Positions 9,515 through 18,350 of a stretch of DNA of 64,000 nt are shown here, one piece after another. Numbering within the stretch: the first letter of the stretch is position 1; every line of letters starts with the position of its first letter. The position numbers were made by a program, and so were the translations under genes. The notes below the pieces were generated by a model. It did no database searches, was not told the DNA's origin, and saw only the letters and a list, made by a program, of their open reading frames with translations. This DNA comes from Schlesneria sphaerica. GTDB taxonomy: Bacteria > Planctomycetota > Planctomycetia > Planctomycetales > Planctomycetaceae. The DNA is taken from the NCBI RefSeq assembly GCF_044336245.1, contig NZ_CP172346.1, forward strand, positions 6,634,001 to 6,698,000, read 5' to 3'.

Positions 9515-11047
9515 ATGACGTTTGAACTGATCGATGAAATGGCGCGACTGGGCACTCCGCGGGTGCTCGTCATCGGTGACTTGATCCTGGATCGCTATGT
9601 CTGGGGTGATGCCGAACGGATCAGTCAGGAAGCCCCCGTGATTCTCTTGCGAGAGGATCGACAGGAAACGCGGCTGGGTGGCGCGGCAAACGTCGCCAAC
9701 ATGCTGCGCGGACTGGAGGCGGAAGTCACTCTCGCCGGCGTTGTCGGAGCCGATCCCGATGGAGTCTGGGTCGCGAAAGAGCTCGAACGATTTGGAGTCG
9801 ACTGTGCGGCTCTGGTCGTGGACAGTGACCGGCCGACGACCTGCAAAGTCCGATTCATGGGACGTGCCCAGCACCGTCATCCTCATCAAATGCTGCGGGT
9901 CGATCGGGAAGATCGAAAGCCTGTCGCCTCAGCCATTGTCGTGCAACTGCTGGCAGCCATCCTTCCCCGGCTGCATGAATTTCAAGCGGTGCTGATTTCC
10001 GACTATGCGAAAGGAGTCTGTACTGCAGAACTGCTGCGACCTTTGATCAAGGCCGCACGGGCCGCGGGATTGCCGGTGATTGTCGATCCCGCCGCAGGCG
10101 GCGATTACAACATCTACCGTGGCGCAACAGGCGTCACACCCAATCGCTCGGAAACTCAAAAGGCAACGGGTGTTGAAATCCGGACGATCGATGCTGCCTA
10201 TCAGGCGGGGCAGTTGCTTGTCGAAAAGTTCGAGCTCGACATGGCCTTTGTTACGCTCGACCGGGACGGAATTGTTCTGGCGCCGCGTAATGGTCAATCT
10301 GTCCACTTGCCCACCCGCGTGCGTGAGGTCTACGACGTGACCGGAGCCGGCGATATGGTTCTGGCCATGTTCGGATTGGGCATGGCCGCCGGCATCGATC
10401 CGACCAATCTGTGTCGACTGGCGAACGTGGCCGGGGGACTTGAGGTCGAACAAGTCGGCGTCGTTCGCATCAGTCGCAAAGAGATTTTGACCGACCTGCT
10501 GCGAGGATCCCGTCGCGCGGCAGGAAAGGTCTGTACCGTCGACGAGTTGACGCGGCATGTTGCCGCAAGGCACAAAGCGGGACAAAAGGTGGTCCTCACC
10601 AATGGTTGTTTTGACCTGCTCCACGTGGGGCATCTCAGCTACCTGCAGGAAGCCGCCCAGGAAGGAGATTGCCTGATTGTCGCAATCAACAGCGACAATA
10701 GCGTGCGACGTTTGAACAAGGCGCCCGATCGACCGATCTTCAATGAAGAGTACCGCGCTCAGATGCTCGCGGGGCTGGAATCGGTTGATTACGTCGTTGT
10801 CTTCGATGAAGAGACTCCCCATGCCGTCTTGCGCCAGATACAGCCGGACGTGCTCGTGAAAGGGGGAACCTATCGCGAAGACGAGATCGTCGGACGCGAG
10901 GTGGTGCTCGGCTACGGTGGACGAGTCAAGGCGTTGGGGATTACCCCGGGGGTTTCGACCACTGAGATCGTAAGGCGGTTACGGGCCGTCCAGACCGAGG
11001 CAATTTCGATTCCGTTGCCTCAACCCGCTGAACGACGTGCAGCGTGA
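9515..11047 (+). CDS. hldE: Bifunctional heptose 7-phosphate kinase / heptose 1-phosphate adenylyltransferase
   Basis: The protein has 510 residues and two enzymes in one chain, as in Escherichia coli HldE. Residues about 1-330 form a ribokinase-like (PfkB) kinase with 'GGAANVANML' near 55-64 and the catalytic motif DVTGAGD at 274-280. Residues about 345-490 form a cytidylyltransferase-fold domain with 'GCFDLLHVGH' at 364-373. It phosphorylates D-glycero-D-manno-heptose 7-phosphate and then transfers AMP to the 1-phosphate, giving the ADP-heptose precursor of the LPS inner core. The next gene, a heptosyltransferase, uses that product. The final GMP/GmhB and epimerase steps are not encoded here. 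Confidence 0.95.
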   Translation: MTFELIDEMARLGTPRVLVIGDLILDRYVWGDAERISQEAPVILLREDRQETRLGGAANVANMLRGLEAEVTLAGVVGADPDGVWVAKELERFGVDCAALVVDSDRPTTCKVRFMGRAQHRHPHQMLRVDREDRKPVASAIVVQLLAAILPRLHEFQAVLISDYAKGVCTAELLRPLIKAARAAGLPVIVDPAAGGDYNIYRGATGVTPNRSETQKATGVEIRTIDAAYQAGQLLVEKFELDMAFVTLDRDGIVLAPRNGQSVHLPTRVREVYDVTGAGDMVLAMFGLGMAAGIDPTNLCRLANVAGGLEVEQVGVVRISRKEILTDLLRGSRRAAGKVCTVDELTRHVAARHKAGQKVVLTNGCFDLLHVGHLSYLQEAAQEGDCLIVAINSDNSVRRLNKAPDRPIFNEEYRAQMLAGLESVDYVVVFDEETPHAVLRQIQPDVLVKGGTYREDEIVGREVVLGYGGRVKALGITPGVSTTEIVRRLRAVQTEAISIPLPQPAERRAA

Positions 11048-11063
11048 GGCAAAACTCAGCTCA

Positions 11064-12158
11064 ATGGCTCTAAATCCCATGAAGCTTGCAATCTTCCTCC
11101 CCAACTGGATTGGCGACGTCGTGATGGCGACGCCCGCTCTCCGCGCGATTCGGAACGAATTTTCGTCGGCAGAGATCGTCGGTGTGATGCGTCCTTACGT
11201 CGCTGATGTCCTCGCGGGGACCGGACTGATCGATCGTGAGCTGTTCTATAATCCCCGCAGCAAGGATTCGTCGCAGCGAGATATCAGTTTGATTCGCCGC
11301 CTGCGCGCGGAGCGATGCGACACGGTTGTCCTTCTGCCGAATTCCTTCCGTAGCGGAGTGCTCGCCTGGTTGACTGGTGCCCGTCGGCGTGTGGGATTTG
11401 CGCGTGATTTGCGGAGCTGGTTGCTGACGGATCGAGTCGTTCCCAAATCGAAATCGACGCCTCATCCGGTAATGGACGAGTATCTGCGTCTGGCCGATCG
11501 AATGGGGTGTCGTTCGCTGGCAACGAAGACGGAACTGGCGGTTTCTCCCGAGGACCAGGCACGGCTGGACGAGTTCTGGTCGGGCCGATGGGTCACGGAG
11601 AACCAGGAATGGAAGCAGATCACAAGTCAGAGTCCCGCCAACTACGTATGTCTGAATACCGGTGGAGCATTCGGTGCCGCAAAGAACTGGCCCCGAGAAT
11701 ACTTTGCCGCGTTGGCACGTCGCATCGCGACAGAGCTTAACCGTTCGGTCCTGATTGTCTGTGGACCTGCAGAACGGGATGACGCGCGCTGGATTGCGGA
11801 ACAGGCGCGACATCCTTCGGTGCTGAGTCTGGCTGATACTCCACCCAGCATCGGGTTGACCAAAGCGGCGATTCGCTCGGCCCAGTTGCTGGTCACAACG
11901 GATTCCGGGCCACGTCACTTCGCGGCTCCGTTTGGTACGCCCGTCATTACTTTGTTCGGTCCAACGCATATCGAATGGAGTGAAACGCGGTATGAACTGG
12001 CAGAGCACTTGCAATTGAAACTTGATTGCGGACCCTGTCAGCAGCGAGAATGCCCATTAAAGCACCACCGCTGTCTGCGGGATCTGAGCGTCGAGAATGT
12101 GTACGCTGCAGTGCAGCGTCAACTTCAGCGGCGCTCATCCCTTCCCAAGGTCGCATAG
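11064..12158 (+). CDS. waaF: ADP-heptose:LPS heptosyltransferase (GT9 family, WaaF-like)
   Basis: The 364-residue protein starts with 'MKLAIFLPNWIGDVVMATPA', typical of family 9 heptosyltransferases, and has the C-terminal donor-binding segment 'TTDSGPRHFAAPFGTP' followed by 'ITLFGPTHIEWSETRY'. It transfers heptose from ADP-heptose to the growing inner core at the cytoplasmic face of the inner membrane. I place the start at the ATG at 11064. A GTG at 11037 would overlap hldE by 11 bases, and an ATG at 11079 is also possible. Tight spacing to hldE implies co-transcription. Heptosyltransferase II (WaaF) fits best, but WaaC or WaaQ activity cannot be excluded. Confidence 0.9.
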   Translation: MALNPMKLAIFLPNWIGDVVMATPALRAIRNEFSSAEIVGVMRPYVADVLAGTGLIDRELFYNPRSKDSSQRDISLIRRLRAERCDTVVLLPNSFRSGVLAWLTGARRRVGFARDLRSWLLTDRVVPKSKSTPHPVMDEYLRLADRMGCRSLATKTELAVSPEDQARLDEFWSGRWVTENQEWKQITSQSPANYVCLNTGGAFGAAKNWPREYFAALARRIATELNRSVLIVCGPAERDDARWIAEQARHPSVLSLADTPPSIGLTKAAIRSAQLLVTTDSGPRHFAAPFGTPVITLFGPTHIEWSETRYELAEHLQLKLDCGPCQQRECPLKHHRCLRDLSVENVYAAVQRQLQRRSSLPKVA

Positions 12159-12345
12159 GGACATCCGTAAAAGTAAACTCAGTGTCTGCAACGTCGGCAG
12201 GTCGTGATTCGCAGGAAGCGGTGAAAGACGGCCGACGCGCTTGCCAGAGAATCGCACCTGTTCAGTTTTGCCTGGAAGCTCCCACCCTTGTCAGCAATCC
12301 CGATCTGAACGTCTGGGGCCAACTCAATTCACATCGAGACGTTCT

Positions 12346-13557
12346 ATGCACATTGCTCTGATCCGCCGTTTCTGCTCGCTGAAAAAGGCGGGAGCTGAAC
12401 GGTACTGCGTCAATCTTTTTCGGGGGCTGCAAAAACTTGGACACCAGGTCACAGTCATCGGTGAAGGAATTGATGATGAACTCCGCAATGAAGTGGAATT
12501 CGTGCCGATTCACGTCGATCGAATGACTTCCTGGACTCGAAACCTGTCGTTCTCGGCAAACTGTGCTAAATTCGTGCGTTCCCGCCCCTTCGACATTGTT
12601 CACGGGCTGTCACGCGTTGAAGGTCTCGATACCTTTCGTTTAACTGACCCCATGCAGACGCATTGGGTGAAGGTCTGGTACCGCAATCCTGTTTCGCAGT
12701 GGTTTCAGCAACTGAACCCTCGACATCGCGCGATCTTCGAACTGGAACGAAAACTGTATGGACCGACGGGGGTTCGTCGGGTGATTGTTCAATCAAAACT
12801 CGACGCTCGCCTGCTGACTCAGTACTTCGGCATTGATGAGTCCCGCATTCGCCATATCGTTAATGGTGTGGATACGAGCGTCTTTCACCCGGGCGTTCGA
12901 TTCGAACGGGATGCCGTTCGCAGTGAGCTGTTCGGACAGTTTCCTTCGGCAGCTTCTGGTCAGGCGGGGAACGACGCAAGAGAAACTGGTGCTGACGTTC
13001 AGCAGGACGACACCCCGCTGATCATCTTCGCTTCGATGGATTTCCGCAGAAAGGGTCTCGATTCTCTCTTGGCAGCTCTGGCAAAGACGAAAAATCGCGA
13101 CATCCGGCTAGCTGTACTGGGGGCAGGTGACATTGAGGGCTACCGCCGCATCGCGCGGTCGCTGGGCATCGAACAACGGGTCTACTTCGCGGGGAGGCAA
13201 AGTTCGATCGCGCGATTCTATGGGGCCGGCGATCTGTTCGTCCTGCCAACGGTGTATGAGCCTTTCCCGAATGTGAACCTCGAAGCCATGGCTTGCGGAA
13301 CTCCTGTGATTACAACGGCGACGGCTGGAGGGGCCGACATCATCCAGGTGGGCCGCAATGGATACGTGATCCCGGATGCATGGTCTGTTCAGGAGCTGAC
13401 TGAACAAATCGACCATTTCTTCGCGCTTCCCTCCAATGTCAGGATAGCGATGAGCGATGCCTGCTGGCAGGTCGCCTCCCGCTTAAAAGTTGAAGATAAT
13501 GCCCGGCAAGTCGTTCAGCTCTTTGAAGAAGTGTTGCGGGAAAAAAATGCAGGGTGA
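12346..13557 (+). CDS. GT4-family glycosyltransferase, probably LPS core
   Basis: The 403-residue protein opens with 'MHIALIRRFCSLKKAGAERY', the N-terminal Rossmann strand and glycine loop of family 4 retaining glycosyltransferases. It carries the EX7E-type signature 'EPFPNVNLEAMACGTPV' near the C-terminus, which binds the nucleotide sugar. It resembles the LPS core glucosyltransferase WaaG group. Gene order after hldE and waaF supports a role in extending the LPS core on the cytoplasmic side. I use the ATG at 12346; the frame extends upstream to 12241, but the extra 35 residues are not protein-like. The acceptor and sugar are not predictable. Confidence 0.88.
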   Translation: MHIALIRRFCSLKKAGAERYCVNLFRGLQKLGHQVTVIGEGIDDELRNEVEFVPIHVDRMTSWTRNLSFSANCAKFVRSRPFDIVHGLSRVEGLDTFRLTDPMQTHWVKVWYRNPVSQWFQQLNPRHRAIFELERKLYGPTGVRRVIVQSKLDARLLTQYFGIDESRIRHIVNGVDTSVFHPGVRFERDAVRSELFGQFPSAASGQAGNDARETGADVQQDDTPLIIFASMDFRRKGLDSLLAALAKTKNRDIRLAVLGAGDIEGYRRIARSLGIEQRVYFAGRQSSIARFYGAGDLFVLPTVYEPFPNVNLEAMACGTPVITTATAGGADIIQVGRNGYVIPDAWSVQELTEQIDHFFALPSNVRIAMSDACWQVASRLKVEDNARQVVQLFEEVLREKNAG

Positions 13558-13841
13558 ATGCGATGTCACCGCCACACACTTAATTAGCGAGGCGAAGAAA
13601 CGGACTGGTCCCGAGCGTCACGCGGTGCAAGAGAGCCCATTACGGATTTACCCGCCCTGCGTCAAGTCCCTTTTATTGGGTTATACCTGCGAGGCCATTG
13701 CGTCTTAGCAATTGAGTAGCGGACAGTTTCGGTCCCCTCTGCTTCGGTGTACTCTTGATCGCAGGACTCTATCACATCAATCCTGTTATTGGTCGTTCTG
13801 ACCGGTACCCGCTCGCGAGCGTCATTGACACCGAGGCAGAC

Positions 13842-14261
13842 ATGGCGAAGAAGAAGCAAACAGCAAAACTGTCAGTGGGAGAACTGCGCTTAATGGCCGT
13901 CCTCTGGCGATTAGGACCTCTCAAACTTTCCGAGGCCTACCGTGAACAGCCTGGGAATGTCGGCTACACGACGATTCAGACGCAGCTTAACCGCCTTGTA
14001 GACAAAGGGGTTGCCGTACGGTCGAAGTCTCGACCTATGCGCTACGAAGCTTTACTAGACCCTAATGCGGCCGGGGCCGGAATGTTGCAACTACTGGTCG
14101 ATACTGTTGGCAGTGGCAGTATCCTTCCCCTGGTTCAGCAACTGGTGACGCTCCGTCCTATCTCCAAAAGCGAGGCACTGGAGTTGAAGGAAATCATCGA
14201 TGATTCCGTTTCACCCAGGAAAGGAGTAAAGAAGGCCGTGAAGCGTGTGAAAGCCAAATAG
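13842..14261 (+). CDS. BlaI/MecI-family winged-helix repressor
   Basis: The 139-residue protein contains 'LSVGELRLMAVLWRLGPLKL' and 'GYTTIQTQLNRLVDKGVAV', the winged helix-turn-helix of penicillinase repressors (BlaI, MecI, CopY). Such proteins bind DNA as dimers and are usually inactivated by cleavage from a membrane BlaR1/MecR1 protease. No blaR1 or beta-lactamase gene is adjacent. The ATG at 13842 has GAGG before it; a longer frame from 13755 is open but less likely. The C-terminal tail is very basic (KKAVKRVKAK), which could add nonspecific DNA contacts. Planctomycetes have many solitary BlaI-like genes of unknown target. Confidence 0.85.
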   Translation: MAKKKQTAKLSVGELRLMAVLWRLGPLKLSEAYREQPGNVGYTTIQTQLNRLVDKGVAVRSKSRPMRYEALLDPNAAGAGMLQLLVDTVGSGSILPLVQQLVTLRPISKSEALELKEIIDDSVSPRKGVKKAVKRVKAK

Positions 14262-14531
14262 GTTTCCTCTTGGACGAGTGTTCACTGAGAATAGCTTGCT
14301 TTTCGGTAATACTCCTTGTGCCGCCATCCAAGCGGTAACTCCCCCCTCGTGGGGCAATCCATTGCGAATTTTACCACCATGGATTTGACCCGGTTGCGAT
14401 GAGCAATTGAGCGTTTTGCATCCATTTGGTTGACGAACCAATTCAGCGACGTGACACTGACAGGTCAAGTCGAGATTTTCGACCAGGGGATATCGATCTG
14501 TTGATTCATCGCTGCTGAGGAGCCTTCGTTC

Positions 14532-15749
14532 ATGCTGCTACGCGTGTTGTCTGTCGCATCTGTGCTGGGACTGCTGCCGGGAATCCTGAGTGCGGGCGAG
14601 CCGAGGTTTGAACGAATCGAACTGGATGCGACATTTCGATCCGAAGGAGTCACCGTGGGGGACTTCAACAAGGACGGAAAACTCGATGTTGCCGCTGGCG
14701 ACGTCTGGTATGCCGCTCCCGATTGGAAGCGGTCACGGTATCGGCAGCCGCTCAATCAGCAGGGACAGCCAACCGAGGCATATGACGGCACGAAAGGCTA
14801 CTCGAACTGCTTTGCCAGTTTTACCTACGACCTGAATGGTGATGGTTGGGATGACATCATTGCTGTCGGCTATCCAGGCGACCCGTTCTACTGGTACGAA
14901 AACCCCAAAAATAAAGAGGGGGACTGGAAGGCTCACGAAATCTGGCACAGTGCCTGTAATGAGACCGTACTGTTCACCGACGTGAACAACGATGGCAAGC
15001 CCGAACTGATTCTGGGATCACAACCAGAACGACAGATGGGGTATCTTACGATTCCGGCGACCGAAAAATGCAATGAAAAATGGGTCTTTACCCCCATCAG
15101 TGAACCGGGTGAACCTCATGAGAACGGCACGTTCAAGTATTACCACGGGTTGGGGACTGGCGACGTCAATTCGGACGGACGGATCGATGTCATCATCCCC
15201 CATGGATGGTGGGAAGCACCGGCGAAGCTCGGTGATGGTACCTGGACGTTCCATCCACTCCCGCTGGCCAAAGACAATCAGGGGGCTCCCCTGCCCGCTT
15301 CAAACATCCAGGTGATCGACCTCGACCTGGATGGTGACAATGATTTGATCCTCAGTTCAGCTCATGCCTTTGGGATCTGGTGGTTCGAGAATCCCGGCAA
15401 GGATTCCTCAGAACCCTTTAAGTATCACTTGATTGACGAATCATTCTCGCAAACCCACGCACTGGCTCTTGTCGATCTGGTAGAGAAGAACAAGCCCGCT
15501 CTCGTGACGGGAAAGCGATTCTTCGCTCATATGGGAAGTGATCCCGGCGAGTTTCAGCCGGTCGTGATGTACTGGTTCGAGATCGAACGGACGAAGGGGC
15601 AGCCACCCCGGTTCGTCAAGCACGAGATTGAAGCGGGTCGGGACACAGGTGTCGGAACGCAGTTCTCCATGGTCGATTTCAATCGTGATGGTCGACTCGA
15701 CATCGTGCTTTCCAACAAAAAGGGTGTGAATGTCCTCCTGCAAAAGTAG
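14532..15749 (+). CDS. Secreted FG-GAP/VCBS-repeat beta-propeller protein
   Basis: The 405-residue protein has an N-terminal signal peptide (residues 1-21, ending 'LSAGE'). It then has at least six calcium-binding-type repeats of the form D-x-N/D-x-D-G-x-x-D: DFNKDGKLD, DLNGDGWDD, DVNNDGKPE, DVNSDGRID, DLDLDGDND and DFNRDGRLD. These are FG-GAP repeats that fold as an integrin-like propeller and bind calcium in the loops. It should be in the periplasm or outside the cell. Planctomycetes encode many such proteins, and binding partners are generally unknown. GAGGAG lies about 10 bases before the ATG. Confidence 0.9.
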   Translation: MLLRVLSVASVLGLLPGILSAGEPRFERIELDATFRSEGVTVGDFNKDGKLDVAAGDVWYAAPDWKRSRYRQPLNQQGQPTEAYDGTKGYSNCFASFTYDLNGDGWDDIIAVGYPGDPFYWYENPKNKEGDWKAHEIWHSACNETVLFTDVNNDGKPELILGSQPERQMGYLTIPATEKCNEKWVFTPISEPGEPHENGTFKYYHGLGTGDVNSDGRIDVIIPHGWWEAPAKLGDGTWTFHPLPLAKDNQGAPLPASNIQVIDLDLDGDNDLILSSAHAFGIWWFENPGKDSSEPFKYHLIDESFSQTHALALVDLVEKNKPALVTGKRFFAHMGSDPGEFQPVVMYWFEIERTKGQPPRFVKHEIEAGRDTGVGTQFSMVDFNRDGRLDIVLSNKKGVNVLLQK

Positions 15750-15890
15750 GTGGTCGCGAAGACACGGTGCGTGGGAGATGACGTCGACTTCCCATCGATT
15801 CCGACAGCACGGATGACGTGGTCCCTTGCCAGGATCTGGTAACGTTCGATTTGCGTGAACTTTCCGGGTAGACCAGGACGATCGTCTCTC

Positions 15891-16070
15891 ATGCCTTCGA
15901 CTCACCCCAATTTGGGTGACCGAGCCGATAAAGAGAGGCTTACGAAATCAACTCACCCGGATTCCGTGCCGGATTCGTTAGACGAATCGGTGGTTCAGAT
16001 CGAGCCTGTTTCTGATGACGGTGGCATGCCGCGTGGATTCTGCTGTCGTTCTGGCGACTTTGAACTCTAA
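15891..16070 (+). CDS. Possible small acidic protein upstream of the kinase
   Basis: A 59-codon frame starts with ATG and ends 14 bases before the kinase start. It is rich in Asp, Glu, Ser and Pro and ends 'GFCCRSGDFEL'. There is no strong ribosome site and no recognisable domain. It could be a leader peptide coupled to the kinase or simply non-coding. Confidence 0.3.
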   Translation: MPSTHPNLGDRADKERLTKSTHPDSVPDSLDESVVQIEPVSDDGGMPRGFCCRSGDFEL

Positions 16071-16084
16071 TTCCGGCGGGACTT

Positions 16085-17527
16085 ATGCATCCAGACCGTA
16101 TCGGCCCCTATCTGATTGAGAAGCGAATTGGTGCCGGCGGGATGGGGAACGTCTACCTCGCCAGACACAAGGATTCCACGGAATCCGTCGCAGTGAAAGA
16201 ACTCCCCGCGTCACTAGCGCGGGAAGGAGGATTCATTTATCGCTTCAATCGCGAAATTGAAGCGATGGAAAAGCTCAACTGCCCAAACATTGTGAAATTT
16301 TATGACAGTGGCTCTGACGGGGATACGTACTACTATGCGATGGAGTATGTGGACGGAGAAACTCTGACGGCCAAACTGCGTCGAGAGAAACGCATCCCCT
16401 GGAGAGAGACGATTGAAATCGCCAGGCAAATTTGCGCTGGACTGAAGCATGCTCATGATGCGGGTGTCGTACACCGTGATCTGAAGCCGTCGAATCTGAT
16501 GCTGAGTAAGGACGGGCAGGTCAAGATTACCGATTTTGGTGTCGCTCAGGTCTTCGCCGCGGAACGTCTGACTGCTACCGGAGGGGTAATCGGGACCGCA
16601 GAGTTCATGTCACCCGAACAGGTGAAGGGTTCGTGGACAGATAAACGCAGCGACCTGTATTCGCTAGGAGCGGTCATCTACACGATGTTGGTGGGCCAGC
16701 CCCCGTTCGTGGGAATGAATGCGACGGATATCATGCAGAAGCAGCGGTTCGGCCGCTTTGATCCACCCAAAAATTACGTGCCAGAAATTCCTGCGACCTT
16801 GGACCATCTCGTCTGCCAGTTACTCGAGAAGGAACCCGACAAGCGCCTCCCGGACGCGTTCGTGACGTCCAAAAAGTTGCAAGAGGTGTTGTCACGATAC
16901 GACGCAGATATCTCTGACGCTGTCGTCTCGCCCACGGACAGGACCCGATCGGATTCCGGCGACGCGCACGCTGCGATTGGCGGAGAACTCGTCAGAGACA
17001 TCGTCAAAATGGAGATCGCAAACGAACCTTCCTTATTGGGACATGTGTTCAATAACACTTGGGTCCTGTTAACGCTGCTGGCGATGATTTTCGCCGGAGT
17101 CGGCTGGCTACTATGGAATTCTAAGTCTCAAACGGAATCATCCGAGGTGGAATTTACTGGAGCAACAGAAGCAGAACGGATCGTTCAGGCTGCGCGATGG
17201 CGCTGGAAAGGCGGTGATCCCCACGCGGCCCTGCTTCAGCTGGACGCCCTTCAGGCGGTCATTCAGGGGGATCCCGATGTCCAATCCGTACGGAATTCCA
17301 TCGAGCGACTCCGATCAGCAATTGCCAAGCAGACGAAAACTCCGGACCAGCAGGAATTCGTCGAACGAGCACTGAGTCGTGCCGATGGTCTTCCCGAAGA
17401 CCGACAAGAAGAAGCGCGAGAAGTTTATGAAGGGATTATCCTGCTCTATCAGGGTGATAAACGCCTAGAGGCATTCGTCGAACGTGCTCGTAGCAAACTC
17501 AAGGAGATTTCCCATTCCACCCCATAG
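16085..17527 (+). CDS. Membrane-anchored Ser/Thr protein kinase (Hanks type)
   Basis: Residues 1-270 form a complete eukaryotic-like kinase domain: glycine loop GAGGMG (16-21), Lys38 in VAVKE, Glu57, catalytic HRDLKPSN (130-137), DFG (150-152) and SPEQ in place of APE. All catalytic residues are present, so it should be active. A single membrane segment follows at about 326-344, and residues 355-480 form a helical, possibly tetratricopeptide-like region that would lie in the periplasm. GGCGGG precedes the ATG. Next comes a DUF1080 lipoprotein 13 bases downstream, probably in the same operon. Substrates are not known. Confidence 0.95.
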   Translation: MHPDRIGPYLIEKRIGAGGMGNVYLARHKDSTESVAVKELPASLAREGGFIYRFNREIEAMEKLNCPNIVKFYDSGSDGDTYYYAMEYVDGETLTAKLRREKRIPWRETIEIARQICAGLKHAHDAGVVHRDLKPSNLMLSKDGQVKITDFGVAQVFAAERLTATGGVIGTAEFMSPEQVKGSWTDKRSDLYSLGAVIYTMLVGQPPFVGMNATDIMQKQRFGRFDPPKNYVPEIPATLDHLVCQLLEKEPDKRLPDAFVTSKKLQEVLSRYDADISDAVVSPTDRTRSDSGDAHAAIGGELVRDIVKMEIANEPSLLGHVFNNTWVLLTLLAMIFAGVGWLLWNSKSQTESSEVEFTGATEAERIVQAARWRWKGGDPHAALLQLDALQAVIQGDPDVQSVRNSIERLRSAIAKQTKTPDQQEFVERALSRADGLPEDRQEEAREVYEGIILLYQGDKRLEAFVERARSKLKEISHSTP

Positions 17528-17540
17528 AAACGATTGCGCG

Positions 17541-18350
17541 ATGGAGTCGCCACTCGACTCTGTCGCGGCTCTGACTCTTTCACCTCGACGCGGGCAAGTC
17601 TTGCATGAGCTGAACAAACGGGTCCTTCGTACATTATTCTCCAGTCTGCTCGTGGCCTCTCTCAGTTTGGGCTGCCGGGTTGAAAAGCCAGCGACCGCAC
17701 CCGTGACAATGACAGATTGCCCCCCCTCAGACGTGGCCAAGTCGCCTGACGTGGTGACCGCGGCGCAGCCTGTCGTGGAGACTCAGCCAGAATTCGAACT
17801 GGAGCCGGACTTCCGACGGCTGACTCTTGACGATTTCGACAAGTTCGGCGCTGAGCCCGATACATGGGGGGCCAGTGAGGAAGGTTTTTCTTGTACGGGA
17901 AAGCCTCGAGGATATCTCTATTCATTAGACGCTTATCAGGATTTCACCTGGCGGTTTGATTACCGCTTTCCCCGTCCGGCTAAACTCACGGACGACAGTA
18001 AATTCAAAGGGAACACGGGCTTCCTGGTCTACATCACCGGCCCACACAAGTTGTGGCCGATCTGCCTGGAAGTACAAGGTAAGCACGCTCAGATCGCGAC
18101 CGTGAAAGAAAACGGAGGGGCCCAGCCAGTCTCTGTCGAGGATGACAACGAAGCTCGGCAGCGCTCCCGAGCCCCCGTCGGACAGTGGAATGCGATCGAA
18201 GTTGTCTCCAGAAGTGGCGAGCTTCGTGTGTTTCTGAACGGCAGCCTGATCTCGCATTCCAAGCCAGACTTCCTCAGCGAAGGTTTAATCGGAGTCCAGG
18301 CAGAGGATCACCCTTTCGAAGTCCGCAGGATGAGGATCCGCCGCGATTAG
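17541..18350 (+). CDS. DUF1080 (3-keto-disaccharide hydrolase-like) lipoprotein
   Basis: The 269-residue protein has a signal sequence with lipobox SLGC at about residues 43-46, so it is probably lipid-anchored. From about residue 85 it matches the DUF1080 fold, a concanavalin-like beta sandwich: 'FTWRFDYRFPRP', 'NTGFLVYITGPHKLWP', 'GQWNAIEVVSRSGELRVFLNG' and the ending 'EVRRMRIRRD'. DUF1080 proteins are very common in planctomycetes, and some members act on 3-keto-glycosides. I place the start at the ATG at 17541, after the kinase stop; a longer frame from 17484 would overlap the kinase. It overlaps the convergent PIG-L gene by 4 bases. Confidence 0.85.
   Translation: MESPLDSVAALTLSPRRGQVLHELNKRVLRTLFSSLLVASLSLGCRVEKPATAPVTMTDCPPSDVAKSPDVVTAAQPVVETQPEFELEPDFRRLTLDDFDKFGAEPDTWGASEEGFSCTGKPRGYLYSLDAYQDFTWRFDYRFPRPAKLTDDSKFKGNTGFLVYITGPHKLWPICLEVQGKHAQIATVKENGGAQPVSVEDDNEARQRSRAPVGQWNAIEVVSRSGELRVFLNGSLISHSKPDFLSEGLIGVQAEDHPFEVRRMRIRRD

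Noticed and set aside
9929..10822. Minus-strand open frame of 297 codons
   Set aside because: It is antisense to hldE and lacks protein features.
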